Of a DNA stretch of 64,000 nt, positions 55,774 to 64,000 are shown in pieces. Source of the stretch: Bin80 sp964291275. GTDB lineage: Bacteria > Bacteroidota > Rhodothermia > Rhodothermales > Bin80. The DNA is taken from assembly GCA_964291275.2 (NCBI GenBank), contig OZ219799.1, positions 1,922,001 through 1,986,000 of the forward strand, read 5' to 3'. Under the pieces are notes generated by a model that worked only from the letters and a program-made list of their open reading frames with translations, did no database searches and had not been told where the DNA came from. How positions within the stretch are numbered: position 1 is the stretch's first letter; each line of letters starts with the position of its first letter. Both the position numbers and the translations under genes were made by a program.

Positions 55774-56427
55774 ATGAGCAGGGGCGACTTGAAGCAATTA
55801 GTGGCGCAAGGCGAGGGCTTGCGACTCGAATTCAAGCATCGTCTACCGGAACCTGAGCGGGTTGCGCGCGAGGTGACTGCTTTGGCAAACACATTCGGGG
55901 GACACCTGCTTATAGGTGTTGCTGATGACGGAACGATCAACGGTGTTAAGGATCCAGAAGAAGAGATATATGCCCTTAACAGTGCGCTCGAGCAGTATTG
56001 TTTTCCAGATGTCATTGTCGAACTCGAGCGTGTGAGTGTAAGCCGGACCCGCACAGTGATGATAGTAAAGATATCTACCAGTCCGGTGCGTCCCCACTAT
56101 GTTCGGAATCCTTCCAGCCTGCATCGGTCCGTTTTTGTCAGGTTTGAAGATATGTGTATCGAGGCCAGTCGCGAAGCACGCAAATTAATGCACAGTTCGT
56201 CTGATGCCGAGGGCGTGCTGATCAAACTAAGAGCAAAAGAACGTCTTTTGTTGAAACAACTTGAGCAGGTGGGCAGGGTAACTGTTTACGGGTTTGCCAA
56301 ATATGCAAAAATCCATCCAGGGAGAGCATCCCGGATTATCGTTAGAATGACTCGGGCGAAGATTCTTGTTCATCACATTAGTCTGGAAGACGACTATTTT
56401 ACCGCAGGCTCGGCGCTGCTTCAGTAG
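55774..56427 (+). CDS. AlbA_2 (Schlafen-type) domain protein with winged-helix-like tail
   Basis: The 217-aa protein has the AlbA_2 domain (about 12-125): GLRLEFKHRLPEPERVAREV, ALANTFGGHLLIGVADDGTI, VSRTRTVMIVKISTS and HYVRNPSSLHRSVFVRFEDM. The region about 145-205 (KERLLLKQLEQVGRVTVYGF, HPGRASRIIVRMTRAK) looks like a winged helix. AlbA_2 proteins bind nucleic acid; some act in regulation or defence. It stands alone, so no specific role can be read. Confidence 0.78.
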   Translation: MSRGDLKQLVAQGEGLRLEFKHRLPEPERVAREVTALANTFGGHLLIGVADDGTINGVKDPEEEIYALNSALEQYCFPDVIVELERVSVSRTRTVMIVKISTSPVRPHYVRNPSSLHRSVFVRFEDMCIEASREARKLMHSSSDAEGVLIKLRAKERLLLKQLEQVGRVTVYGFAKYAKIHPGRASRIIVRMTRAKILVHHISLEDDYFTAGSALLQ

Positions 56428-56810
56428 TCCGTTCAGTATCCATATCAGTACAAGTCCGTAGTGTTTTTTTATTTTCTGGAGAATTGAGTAATATGAGTGG
56501 GCACATTTCATACGGGGACATGGTTTGGCCAAATCCATTACAACACGATAGTTTTCTGGCATGTTGTATTTCTGCCCTATCCTATTGATGATCAGCACAA
56601 ACCCTATTTTGACGAAATACAGCGTCGAGAGGCTGTTTCGGTGCTTCGGATTAGAAACCAAACCCGATTGATCCCGTACGATGCTCCGCAGAAAGTTAGA
56701 TTGCATGAGAAACCTGATTCTCTCATTGCAAGGCCGGATGGGCTTGAAATTTAATTTGCAATTGAGTAAATTGGGCCTTGGGTTTCCCTAGAATTAGACT
56801 AGTATTTCAG
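56428..56810. other. Intergenic upstream of the TonB-dependent receptor
   Basis: An 85-codon plus-strand frame (56497-56754) and a minus-strand frame overlapping the AlbA_2 gene are present, but neither shows a domain or a credible start context. No regulatory motif was identified. Confidence 0.4.
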
Positions 56811-59687
56811 ATGAAACATGTTTCTACACTTTTTCTCGCTCTAGCCTTTTTATCCATACAGGTAGCCGTGGCACAGGTACAGGTGCAGGGTACAGTGATG
56901 GATGCTGAGACAGAGCAGCCCTTTCCTGGCGTGCAGGTAGTCGTAAAGGGTACGCTAATCGGTACGACAACTGGCGGGGATGGCGGATTTTCAATTACGG
57001 TCCCAGAGGTTGGGAATACGCTGGAATTCCGCTTTGTAGGCTATGGCACTCAGGAACATCTGGTTACGGATGGAATGACTGAGCTGAATGTACGCCTGTT
57101 TGAAAGCGTCCTGGGATTGGAGGAGTTCGTTGTTGTGGGATCACGGCGTCTGCCTAGGCTTGTTAAGGATTCTGCCGTACCGGTCGATGTATTTGGTCCA
57201 CGCGATTTGGCTTCCCAGGCAAGTACGGATATCGATGACATACTTCGCACTCAGGTGCCCTCCTATAACGTGCAGCGCTACGGAATAGATGATGAAGCCA
57301 CACTGGTCAGACCGATCACTCTTCGGGGACTTTCTCCGGACAATGTTGTCGTGCTGGTCAATGGCAAGCGACGTCACCGTTCGGCGTCAATGGCGCTTCT
57401 TGCCAGCTCACTCAATACGGGTTCACAAGGCGCGGATATGAACATGATCCCAAGTATCGCCTTGGGGCGGGTTGAGGTGCTCCGGGATGGCGCGACTGCA
57501 CAGTACGGTGCAGACGCGGTTGCTGGGGTATTCAATATGCAATTGCGTGAAAATTCCAGTGGAGTTCATGTACGGATGCAGGGAGGACAGTACAGTGAGG
57601 GAGATGGGACCAATTTCCTTGCGGCAGCCAATGTGGGGCTTCCATTGACGGAGAATGGTTTCTTGAACCTCAGCTTCGAATATCGTGATGCAGATCCCAC
57701 AGTCAGAAGCGGCTTGAGGCGTGATGAAGGACTTCTCTTGCAGAGGGGCTATCCAGGTGGCTCAACAAACGGAGATGTTGTAGATGGTGATGATGTCCCT
57801 GCCCAGGTTTGGGGGAGCCCGGATGTTAGCACTTCAATGGTCGGATTCTTGAATGCAGGCATTGATGTGGGTAGTAACATGCGTATATATGCGTTTGGTG
57901 GTTATGGACAACGGGAATCCGAAGGTGGCTTTTATTTTCGGGCTCCAGGTACCGGCAGTGCGAGGTCCAGCGTATTTCGCTTCGGCTCTGGTGACAGTGC
58001 CGTTCGGGCCGTAGCTGATCTGAACGATACTGATGACATAGTATGCAGTGATGTGGTACCCGGTTTGGATTCCGATTTTTCCGCTGTGCAGAGCTTTATA
58101 TCTCAGTACAGTGGGCAGTGCTTCCTCTTTAACGAGATGTTCCCCGGTGGCTTCACCCCACGCTTCGGTGCCAATATTTACGATCTTAGTGCAACTGGAG
58201 GCATTCGCGGGGGAGCGGATGATGGTTTTCGCTGGGATCTCAGTTTCGGGTATGGCAACAGTGACATAGACTACTTTATTTACAATACAGTCAATGCGTC
58301 GATGGGACCGGACACGCCTACGTCGTTCGATCCCCGGGGCTATGAGCAACTGGAGCTAACGGTTTCTGCAAGCGGGTCCTATCCCGTTGAAGTAGATGCT
58401 TTTGCTACGCCGCTCAATGTCGCCGCGGGCGTTGAATGGCGCCGCGAGGAGTTCAGCACATATCCAGGTGATGAGGATTCGTACCGGGTTGGCAAATACG
58501 GCGAACAAGGTTTCAGTGTTGGTTCTAATGGATATCAGGGCTTGAACCCCAAATTTTCTGGCACATGGGATCGCCCCAACTTCTCCGCTTATGTTGATTT
58601 GGAGACTGACGTGAGTGAGCGTTGGGTTTTGGGTGCTGCCGCCCGTTACGAAAACTACTACAATGACTTCGGTAGTACACTGACGGGTAAGCTTGCGGCA
58701 TTATACAGAGCCACTGACCGTATTCGCCTGCGTGCCACAGCATCCACGGGCTTCCGTGCACCTACTCCTGGTCAGGCGAATTTGTGGGCCCTGCAAACGG
58801 CATTGGCAGGTACAGGAGACCAACTCGTTGAGACTGGACAGCTTCCGCCAACGCACCCGATTTCCGCTGCTTTGGGGGGAGAGGAACTTACCGAAGAGAC
58901 AGCACGCAGCTTCACATTGGGAACTGTCATGGATCTTTCGCAGGATCTAACGCTTACCTTGGACTACTTTGATATTACGTTGACGGACAGGATTTCGCTG
59001 ACTGGCAATATTCCTCTCACACCGACGATGCAGACCATCATGGATGAGGCAAATCTGCTGGGCGGGGTCGAGAATTTGCGAGAGGTAAAATTCTTCTCCA
59101 ATGACTTTGATACGCGTACACGCGGTATTGACCTACTCCTAGCGTACGATGTAGAGGATGAGGAGGGTAATGCGACTCAGGCTACCATTGCATGGAATTG
59201 GACGTCACAGCGTCTCGTGTCCTTCTCAGAGCCTCGGCAGATCAGTGATTTTCTGGGGCAGCAGCTAAGTTCTCCGTTCACACTCACACTGCTTACACCA
59301 CGGCGGCAGATTGAGATTGAGGAAGTGAATCCAGAGCATCGCATTGTGATGATGGGACGACATGTACGCGGAGCACTTAATGGCATGCTACGGCTCAATT
59401 ACTATGATGGCTGGTCTGCCTGCCGGAACAATAGCAATTCTTGTGTAGATGGTAACGACATGAGTCTATTGGACGCGTACGACGGTGCAATCATTGCAGA
59501 CATCGGGTTAGGCTATAGTTTATTTGATGGCTATCAGATCTCTTTGGGAATAGATAACCTCTTCAACACAATTCCGGACGCGCATATGGATGAAACTCTC
59601 AGCCAGGGTAACATTCGACCGGAGAGTACTCCTTGGGACTACAATGGACGAGCCTATGTCCTTCGTCTGGTAGCAGACCTGTTCTAG
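56811..59687 (+). CDS. TonB-dependent receptor with carboxypeptidase-regulatory-like N-terminal domain
   Basis: This is an outer-membrane active transporter of 958 aa. The ATG at 56811 gives a signal peptide (FLALAFLSIQVAVAQ). Then come a CarboxypepD_reg-like domain (VQGTVMDAETEQPFPGVQVV...GTTTGGDGGFSITVP), the plug (SAVPVDVFGPRDLASQAS, VNGKRRHRSASMALLASS) and a 22-strand barrel ending in the terminal aromatic residue (RLVADLF). There is no STN domain, so it is a plain transporter rather than a signal receptor. Substrate not readable. A rho-independent terminator follows 16 nt after the stop. Confidence 0.92.
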   Translation: MKHVSTLFLALAFLSIQVAVAQVQVQGTVMDAETEQPFPGVQVVVKGTLIGTTTGGDGGFSITVPEVGNTLEFRFVGYGTQEHLVTDGMTELNVRLFESVLGLEEFVVVGSRRLPRLVKDSAVPVDVFGPRDLASQASTDIDDILRTQVPSYNVQRYGIDDEATLVRPITLRGLSPDNVVVLVNGKRRHRSASMALLASSLNTGSQGADMNMIPSIALGRVEVLRDGATAQYGADAVAGVFNMQLRENSSGVHVRMQGGQYSEGDGTNFLAAANVGLPLTENGFLNLSFEYRDADPTVRSGLRRDEGLLLQRGYPGGSTNGDVVDGDDVPAQVWGSPDVSTSMVGFLNAGIDVGSNMRIYAFGGYGQRESEGGFYFRAPGTGSARSSVFRFGSGDSAVRAVADLNDTDDIVCSDVVPGLDSDFSAVQSFISQYSGQCFLFNEMFPGGFTPRFGANIYDLSATGGIRGGADDGFRWDLSFGYGNSDIDYFIYNTVNASMGPDTPTSFDPRGYEQLELTVSASGSYPVEVDAFATPLNVAAGVEWRREEFSTYPGDEDSYRVGKYGEQGFSVGSNGYQGLNPKFSGTWDRPNFSAYVDLETDVSERWVLGAAARYENYYNDFGSTLTGKLAALYRATDRIRLRATASTGFRAPTPGQANLWALQTALAGTGDQLVETGQLPPTHPISAALGGEELTEETARSFTLGTVMDLSQDLTLTLDYFDITLTDRISLTGNIPLTPTMQTIMDEANLLGGVENLREVKFFSNDFDTRTRGIDLLLAYDVEDEEGNATQATIAWNWTSQRLVSFSEPRQISDFLGQQLSSPFTLTLLTPRRQIEIEEVNPEHRIVMMGRHVRGALNGMLRLNYYDGWSACRNNSNSCVDGNDMSLLDAYDGAIIADIGLGYSLFDGYQISLGIDNLFNTIPDAHMDETLSQGNIRPESTPWDYNGRAYVLRLVADLF

Positions 59688-59703
59688 TTATTTAAACCAT
59701 AGA

Positions 59704-59746
59704 AACAAAAGCCTCGGGACTCTTTGTCTCGGGGCTTTTGTTTTTT
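59704..59746 (+). terminator. Rho-independent terminator of the TonB-dependent receptor gene
   Basis: ACAAAAGCCTCGGGAC and GTCTCGGGGCTTTTGT pair around a TCTTT loop with one bulge or mismatch, followed by TTTTTT. The A-rich left arm could make it partly bidirectional. It separates the receptor from the asparaginase-like gene. Confidence 0.85.
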
Positions 59747-59761
59747 ACATTGTCCGTGATA

Positions 59762-60250
59762 ATGCCGGCCGAAATCCTTGTCCTCACCACTGGTGGCACA
59801 ATTGACAAAGTGTACTTTGACGCCAAGAGTAATTATCGGATAGGAAATCCCCAAATCACAGAAATTCTTCACCATATTGGTGTCTCCGTTCCCTATGTCA
59901 TCAAACCACTCTTGGCAAAAGACAGCCTGGAATTGACTGAACAGGACAGGGACTGCATTCGTGACGAGGTGCGCCAGACTACGCAACGGTGCATACTGAT
60001 CACGCACGGCACCGATACCATGATCACGACCGCCCGACACCTCCAGCCTGTCAGAGACAAGACGGTGGTTTTGGTTGGTGCTTTGATGCCGGCTAGGTTC
60101 AAGTCTTCCGATGCAGAATTCAATATTGGGTTTGCACTTGCTGCGGTGCAAATGTTGCCCAATGGTGTGTATCTGGCTATGAACGGTCGGATCTTTAATC
60201 CAGAAGAGGTCCAGAAAAATATTGCTGCAAACAGGTTTGAACCTGTGTAG
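59762..60250 (+). CDS. Short asparaginase-like protein (N-terminal domain only)
   Basis: The 162-aa protein matches the N-terminal domain of L-asparaginases: ILVLTTGGTIDKVYFD carries the nucleophile Thr, and RCILITHGTDTMITTARHL carries the second Thr-Asp pair, with KTVVLVGALMPARFKSSDAE and IGFALAAVQML. A full asparaginase has ~330 residues with a second domain that completes the active site; that domain is absent. Short stand-alone versions are known in this phylum. The start at 59762 (MPAEILVLTTGGTIDK) fits the family; the frame extends to 59738 inside the terminator. Confidence 0.82.
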   Translation: MPAEILVLTTGGTIDKVYFDAKSNYRIGNPQITEILHHIGVSVPYVIKPLLAKDSLELTEQDRDCIRDEVRQTTQRCILITHGTDTMITTARHLQPVRDKTVVLVGALMPARFKSSDAEFNIGFALAAVQMLPNGVYLAMNGRIFNPEEVQKNIAANRFEPV

Positions 60251-60292
60251 TACACTAGGGCCGACAATCAGTCTGTACATGTATGTACCTGT

Positions 60293-60832
60293 ATGCCCAC
60301 GATGGCTCACAGTAAATTTGATCCAAGATTGGTTAGAAACGCACAGGACGGTGATGGGCTAGCCAGAGAAGTGCTTCTGCGGCGATTGACACAGGTCTTC
60401 AAGAAGTACTTCCGAGCAAAAGTCGGGAATCAGGCTATTGTGGACGATCTAGTGCAGTGCGCGCTGTTACGAGTTCATTCTGGCCTCTCTGCCTTGAAGC
60501 ACCCCGATCGGTTTAAGGCCTTTGCCATGAAAGCAGCCTTGTTTGAGCTGCATGATTATTATCGTGGGCGCCACTCGCCCAAGGAGCGAGTGTACGAGCC
60601 TCAGGTGCTCTCGGAAAAGGTTGAGGCTGCTAGTAACAGATTTGCGAGCTCTCTTGATGTCGAGCGAGCTCTATCTGTACTCACTCCCCATGCTAGACGT
60701 ATCCTAGAACTTCGCGAGTACGGATACAAATACAAAGAAATAGCCAAAATTCTCGGCACTACTGAAACAGCCGTCAAGATGCAGGTGAAACGTGCCTTTG
60801 AGAAAATGAGAAAAGTATTTGCAGATGGGTAA
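60293..60832 (+). CDS. ECF-type RNA polymerase sigma factor
   Basis: The 179-aa protein has region 2 (AIVDDLVQCALLRVHSGLSA, KAFAMKAALFELHDYYRGR) and region 4 with helix-turn-helix (LSVLTPHARRILELREYGYK, YKEIAKILGTTETAVKMQVK). The start could be 60293 or the ATG at 60302. A FecR-type anti-sigma gene follows, then an STN-receptor, the standard cell-surface signalling order; target genes would include the receptor operon. Confidence 0.9.
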   Translation: MPTMAHSKFDPRLVRNAQDGDGLAREVLLRRLTQVFKKYFRAKVGNQAIVDDLVQCALLRVHSGLSALKHPDRFKAFAMKAALFELHDYYRGRHSPKERVYEPQVLSEKVEAASNRFASSLDVERALSVLTPHARRILELREYGYKYKEIAKILGTTETAVKMQVKRAFEKMRKVFADG

Positions 60833-60882
60833 GATACTTTTTATCTACTGTCTGCGTCATATGGGCGATATCCGTTTCTAGA

Positions 60883-61971
60883 ATGGAGCAATTCGACAAA
60901 ATAGACGCGATTCTTCACGAGGGTGGTCTGACCCCAGAGGAGCGACAAACTCTTATAGAGGCGCTGGAGCGCGATCCAGAGCTGGCTCGCTCCTATGCCG
61001 GCTGGCAGCAGATATGTGGGCATCTGTGTAGCAGATTGCCGGATACTCGCCAATTCGTGCTGTACTCATTGGTCACTGGCGGACATGCCGGAGATCTTAG
61101 TGAGGAAGAATCTGAGGAGATTAGGGCCAATTGGAGCACGGTGGATAGGGTGGTTGAGTCACATCCAGGTTTTGCTGAGGCTGCGGTTCAGATCGAACAG
61201 GATCGACAGGATTTCCTCGAATGCTGGGCGCAGATAGATCGTCCTGCACGAAAGCTGTCGTCCTGGCCCTTGCGCATTGCGGCGGTGATAGCTGTTCTCG
61301 GTGTCTGTTTCGTTGCTGCATTGATGCTCCGCGACAATGATACTGCATTACAAACGATTGCTGCTGTGTCAGGCGAGTATGAGCGAGTATCACTTCCAGA
61401 TGGCTCGGTCGCCCACCTGAATGGGCCAGCGACCCTTCAATTTGATGAGCAAGATTTCGTGCGCAGCGTAACGCTTACCGGTGAGGCGTTTTTTGATATT
61501 ATGCACCAGACTGATCCGTTTACAGTGCAGACGAACGAAGCGCTCATCCATGTACTCGGAACACGTTTTGGTGTTCGATCGCAGCAAGGTGCTACGCAGG
61601 TAGTATTGGAAAGCGGCCGAGTGGAGGTGGCTTCGAAAGCTCAAGGTTCGCAAAGCGTCATGCTTGAACCTGGGCAGATGACAAGTGTCACCGATGGCGC
61701 CCCGCCCGAATCGCCAGTTCTCGTCGAATTGGAGGATGCACTGAATTGGACAGGTTTTATTTTTCTCCGACAAACCCCGCTGAGCAGAGCAGCAATATTG
61801 CTTTCGGAAAGTCGTAATGTTCGTGTCGAGGTAGATCCATCGCTGGCAAATGAGACCGTGACAGGTACGTTTGCTCCGGATGCAGAGATAGAAGAAATTC
61901 TGTATGCACTGGCCCTTGCACTTGGAACCGAGGTCCATATAGAGGGGAATGTGTTTCGGATTGCCCCGTAA
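60883..61971 (+). CDS. FecR-type anti-sigma factor
   Basis: The 362-aa protein has a cytosolic N-terminal part (about 1-125), one transmembrane helix (about 129-148, WPLRIAAVIAVLGVCFVAAL), and the periplasmic FecR domain (RVSLPDGSVAHLNGPATLQF, TLTGEAFFDIMHQTDPFTVQ, VLGTRFGVRSQQGATQVVLE). The C-terminal secretin-like SPN stretch (RVEVDPSLANETVTGTFAPD) interacts with the receptor's signalling domain in this family. It lies 50 nt after the sigma gene and 48 nt before the receptor. Confidence 0.9.
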   Translation: MEQFDKIDAILHEGGLTPEERQTLIEALERDPELARSYAGWQQICGHLCSRLPDTRQFVLYSLVTGGHAGDLSEEESEEIRANWSTVDRVVESHPGFAEAAVQIEQDRQDFLECWAQIDRPARKLSSWPLRIAAVIAVLGVCFVAALMLRDNDTALQTIAAVSGEYERVSLPDGSVAHLNGPATLQFDEQDFVRSVTLTGEAFFDIMHQTDPFTVQTNEALIHVLGTRFGVRSQQGATQVVLESGRVEVASKAQGSQSVMLEPGQMTSVTDGAPPESPVLVELEDALNWTGFIFLRQTPLSRAAILLSESRNVRVEVDPSLANETVTGTFAPDAEIEEILYALALALGTEVHIEGNVFRIAP

Positions 61972-62019
61972 GCTCACCATTGGAACCGAGTGAAGAATAT
62001 CGTGTAACGCGCACTTCAG

Positions 62020-64000
62020 ATGCGCGTGGTTTCTCAGAATCGGTTCCTACGAAAGTATTATACAGGCCTGTGTGTAGCTGCTGCTATCGTGTGGGCAATT
62101 CCGTCATCAACCACCTGCGCGCAGGTTATTCAAGTAGATGTTGTTTCTGAATCTCTCCAGAAGGTTCTGAACACATTCACCGCGGCGCAGCGCGTTGATC
62201 TTGTTTATGTGGAGCGACAGGTTGAGGGACGTTTAGTCACGTGCAGTTATGTGGGTACCGATGTTGAGCGCGCCCTGGCATGTATCCTCGAAAATCAGGA
62301 TCTTCGAGCTGTTCGGCTGAGGAGGAGGCAATACGTGCTCGTAGAGAGGAGCAGTGATTCCATCTCGAACTCTACTGAAGACAATGTTCATATGGGCGCG
62401 CTCCGGGGTTTTGTAACTGATGCCATATCTCAGGAGACATTGCCTGGCGCCCATGTGTACCTGCCTGAACTCGCCATTGGTGCAGTGAGCAACGAGGGCG
62501 GTTATTATGCTATTCCGGCCCTTCCCATCGGCCAATACTCAGTAAGCGCTTCTTTTCTCGGCTATTCCTCGCTGGATACGCTGATTACAATTTCCGAAGA
62601 ATCAGTCATGCTTGAACTTGAGCGCGGGACGGTCGAATCGGGAACCGTTGTTGTCAGCTCGAATCGTCGAGATCCCTATGAGGTTGCTCCGGGTGTGCGG
62701 GAGATTCCGGTTGATCTGATCAACAGATTTCCGGGGCTTCCTGGCGAAGCAGATCTTCTCCAATCTTTACGCTGGCTTCCCAGTGTACAGAGGGTGCGCA
62801 CAAACCAGGGAGGTCTTGTTGTTCGAGGCGGTGAACCGGATCAAATTCAGTATCTGATTGATGGGGCACCTGTGTATCATATGTGGCATGTGGGTGGATT
62901 ATTGTCTGTTTATCAGCCCGAGGTCTTCAAGGATGTCCGTCTGTATCGGGGTAGTTTTCCTGCTGAATATGGGGGGCGTCTTTCTGCCGTACTGGATGCT
63001 GAACTAAAGGACGGTACGCGGGAGGGAATATCTGGGTTGGTGGGTGTAGGATTGTTTAGCGCCCGCCTTTTTGCTGAAGGGCCGATTGGAAATGAGTTTT
63101 CGTTTATGGTGTCCGGGCGTCGTTCTTACCTGGATCGTATTATAGGACGCACGCACCCTGTTGATAACGGCGTGATCAAGGACACACTGCGCACGGGGAT
63201 ATATCTGTATGACGTTAGTACGAAACTGGCTTGGCGTCCATCCCCCCAACATAGACTGACTCTGGGTGTCTACGGCAGTGCAGATGTATTGGATATTCGA
63301 TTGCCGATTAATATTTCAAGTATCGGTGAATCCGGGTCAATACTTCCATTGAGGGACTGGTTGAGTCCATCGAGTCTAGTGGTCGAATTTGACACGCGCT
63401 GGAGCAACCGTCTCGTGAGTGCGCGTTACCATTATCTACATGCTGACCGATTCTTTCTGAGTGCGACGGCATATGCCACCTCATATCGTGCGCATGAACG
63501 CATATTCCTTCGACCGGTAGCAACTTCGTCAATCAGTTCGAAATATGCAGTAGATATACTTGATATGGGCCTTAAGTTAGACATGGATTACTATCTGTCG
63601 CTAACGCATCACATTCGGGCAGGGGCATCCATTGTCCAGCGGAGCTTTTCCAGCGAGTTGGAAGCACTTATTCTGCAGACTAATTCAATTTCCGAGAGCA
63701 CCGATGAAAAGAGTACATTAAACAATACGGAACTGGTGCTCCATATACAGGACACGTGGAAGCCAACACGCAGGCTGCAGGTACAACCGGGGTTGCGAAT
63801 CAGTCAACTCCTTGACGGCAATGACCTGAGGCTGAGTCCTCGCCTGGGTGTTCGCTATGCTCTGGATCGTGTCATTTTACGTGCATCTGCGGGGATCAAT
63901 GTCCAGTACCTGCATCAGGTTCGCGATCGTTATTCGGTGCTCTACGATTTGATTTCTTACCGGTGGGTGCCTGCGAGTGGTTCAGTTGAACCCTCGTATA
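62020..64000 (+). CDS. STN-domain TonB-dependent receptor (FecA-like), cut by the right edge
   Basis: The frame begins at ATG 62020 and is open to the window end (660 codons seen; a complete receptor of this class has about 800 or more). Order: signal peptide (GLCVAAAIVWAIPSSTTCAQ), STN domain (VVSESLQKVLNTFTAAQRVD...YVERQVEGRLVTCSY, about 45-110), CarboxypepD_reg-like domain (LRGFVTDAISQETLPGAHVY...GYYAIPALPIGQYS), plug (DLLQSLRWLPSVQRV, GGLVVRGGEPDQIQYLIDGA) and the start of the barrel (SFPAEYGGRLSAVLDAELKD). The STN domain links outer-membrane ligand binding to FecR and the sigma factor upstream. Confidence 0.9.
   Translation, partial: MRVVSQNRFLRKYYTGLCVAAAIVWAIPSSTTCAQVIQVDVVSESLQKVLNTFTAAQRVDLVYVERQVEGRLVTCSYVGTDVERALACILENQDLRAVRLRRRQYVLVERSSDSISNSTEDNVHMGALRGFVTDAISQETLPGAHVYLPELAIGAVSNEGGYYAIPALPIGQYSVSASFLGYSSLDTLITISEESVMLELERGTVESGTVVVSSNRRDPYEVAPGVREIPVDLINRFPGLPGEADLLQSLRWLPSVQRVRTNQGGLVVRGGEPDQIQYLIDGAPVYHMWHVGGLLSVYQPEVFKDVRLYRGSFPAEYGGRLSAVLDAELKDGTREGISGLVGVGLFSARLFAEGPIGNEFSFMVSGRRSYLDRIIGRTHPVDNGVIKDTLRTGIYLYDVSTKLAWRPSPQHRLTLGVYGSADVLDIRLPINISSIGESGSILPLRDWLSPSSLVVEFDTRWSNRLVSARYHYLHADRFFLSATAYATSYRAHERIFLRPVATSSISSKYAVDILDMGLKLDMDYYLSLTHHIRAGASIVQRSFSSELEALILQTNSISESTDEKSTLNNTELVLHIQDTWKPTRRLQVQPGLRISQLLDGNDLRLSPRLGVRYALDRVILRASAGINVQYLHQVRDRYSVLYDLISYRWVPASGSVEPSY

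Noticed and set aside
56227..56706. 159-codon minus-strand frame opposite the AlbA_2 gene end
   Set aside because: Half of it is antisense to a supported gene, and the sequence shows no domain or signal.
1..64000. tRNA, rRNA, CRISPR array, prophage
   Set aside because: Intergenic regions were scanned by eye for tRNA arms, rRNA blocks and regular repeats, and no phage structural genes were seen.

Overview
The window looks like a chromosome segment of a Bacteroidota/Rhodothermota-type bacterium. The signs are a type IX secretion C-terminal sorting domain on a secreted leucine-rich-repeat protein, two TonB-dependent receptors with carboxypeptidase-regulatory-like N-terminal domains, an ECF sigma / FecR / STN-receptor cassette, a YfhO-type membrane protein, and one promoter that fits the Bacteroidota pattern (TTTG, 19 nt, TAnnTTTG-like). 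Assignment to a genus cannot be made from the sequence alone. No rRNA, tRNA or CRISPR array was seen.

Region 1 (1-11 kb) is an accessory and defence zone full of mobile-element debris. It holds part of an insertion element (helix-turn-helix gene plus DUF5372 gene, running off the left edge), a reverse-transcriptase fragment of a dead group II intron, and a transposase tail. A relic defence operon on the minus strand follows: the tail of a type I specificity subunit (HsdS), a DUF4365 gene and an unknown 372-residue gene. A second, ORF-less group II intron (about 4201-5032) has landed inside the DUF4365 gene in antisense orientation, so splicing cannot rescue the gene. Next to this stands an intact 1648-residue single-polypeptide type ISP restriction-modification enzyme.

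Region 2 (11-24 kb) has a glycosyltransferase coupled to a lipoprotein that looks like a catalytically dead M28 peptidase. It is followed by a copper/silver efflux operon (His/Cys-rich exported protein, cusC, cusB, cusA) and then a nested pair of insertion sequences. There a 1.9-kb element (20363-23877) is split by a 1.6-kb element (21741-23340), and target duplications are visible for both.

Region 3 (24-48 kb) is housekeeping: an outer-membrane barrel, gatC, a YfhO protein, a YbbR protein, and a menaquinone cluster (menF-menD-menB-menA-methyltransferase-like, menC on the other strand, menE). A T9SS-secreted LRR protein, a flavin oxidoreductase, a membrane multihaem cytochrome with TPR repeats, and murA follow. 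Making menaquinone next to a multihaem cytochrome is consistent with a respiratory theme, but a functional link is inference.

Region 4 (48-64 kb) carries a cysteine desulfurase, a DUF2064 glycosyltransferase, thrB-thrC, a squalene/phytoene-synthase-like protein that lacks catalytic motifs, purM, plsY-gpsA, an AlbA_2 protein, a TonB-dependent receptor closed by a clear terminator, and a short asparaginase-like protein. The window ends in a sigma/anti-sigma/receptor signalling cassette whose receptor runs off the right edge.
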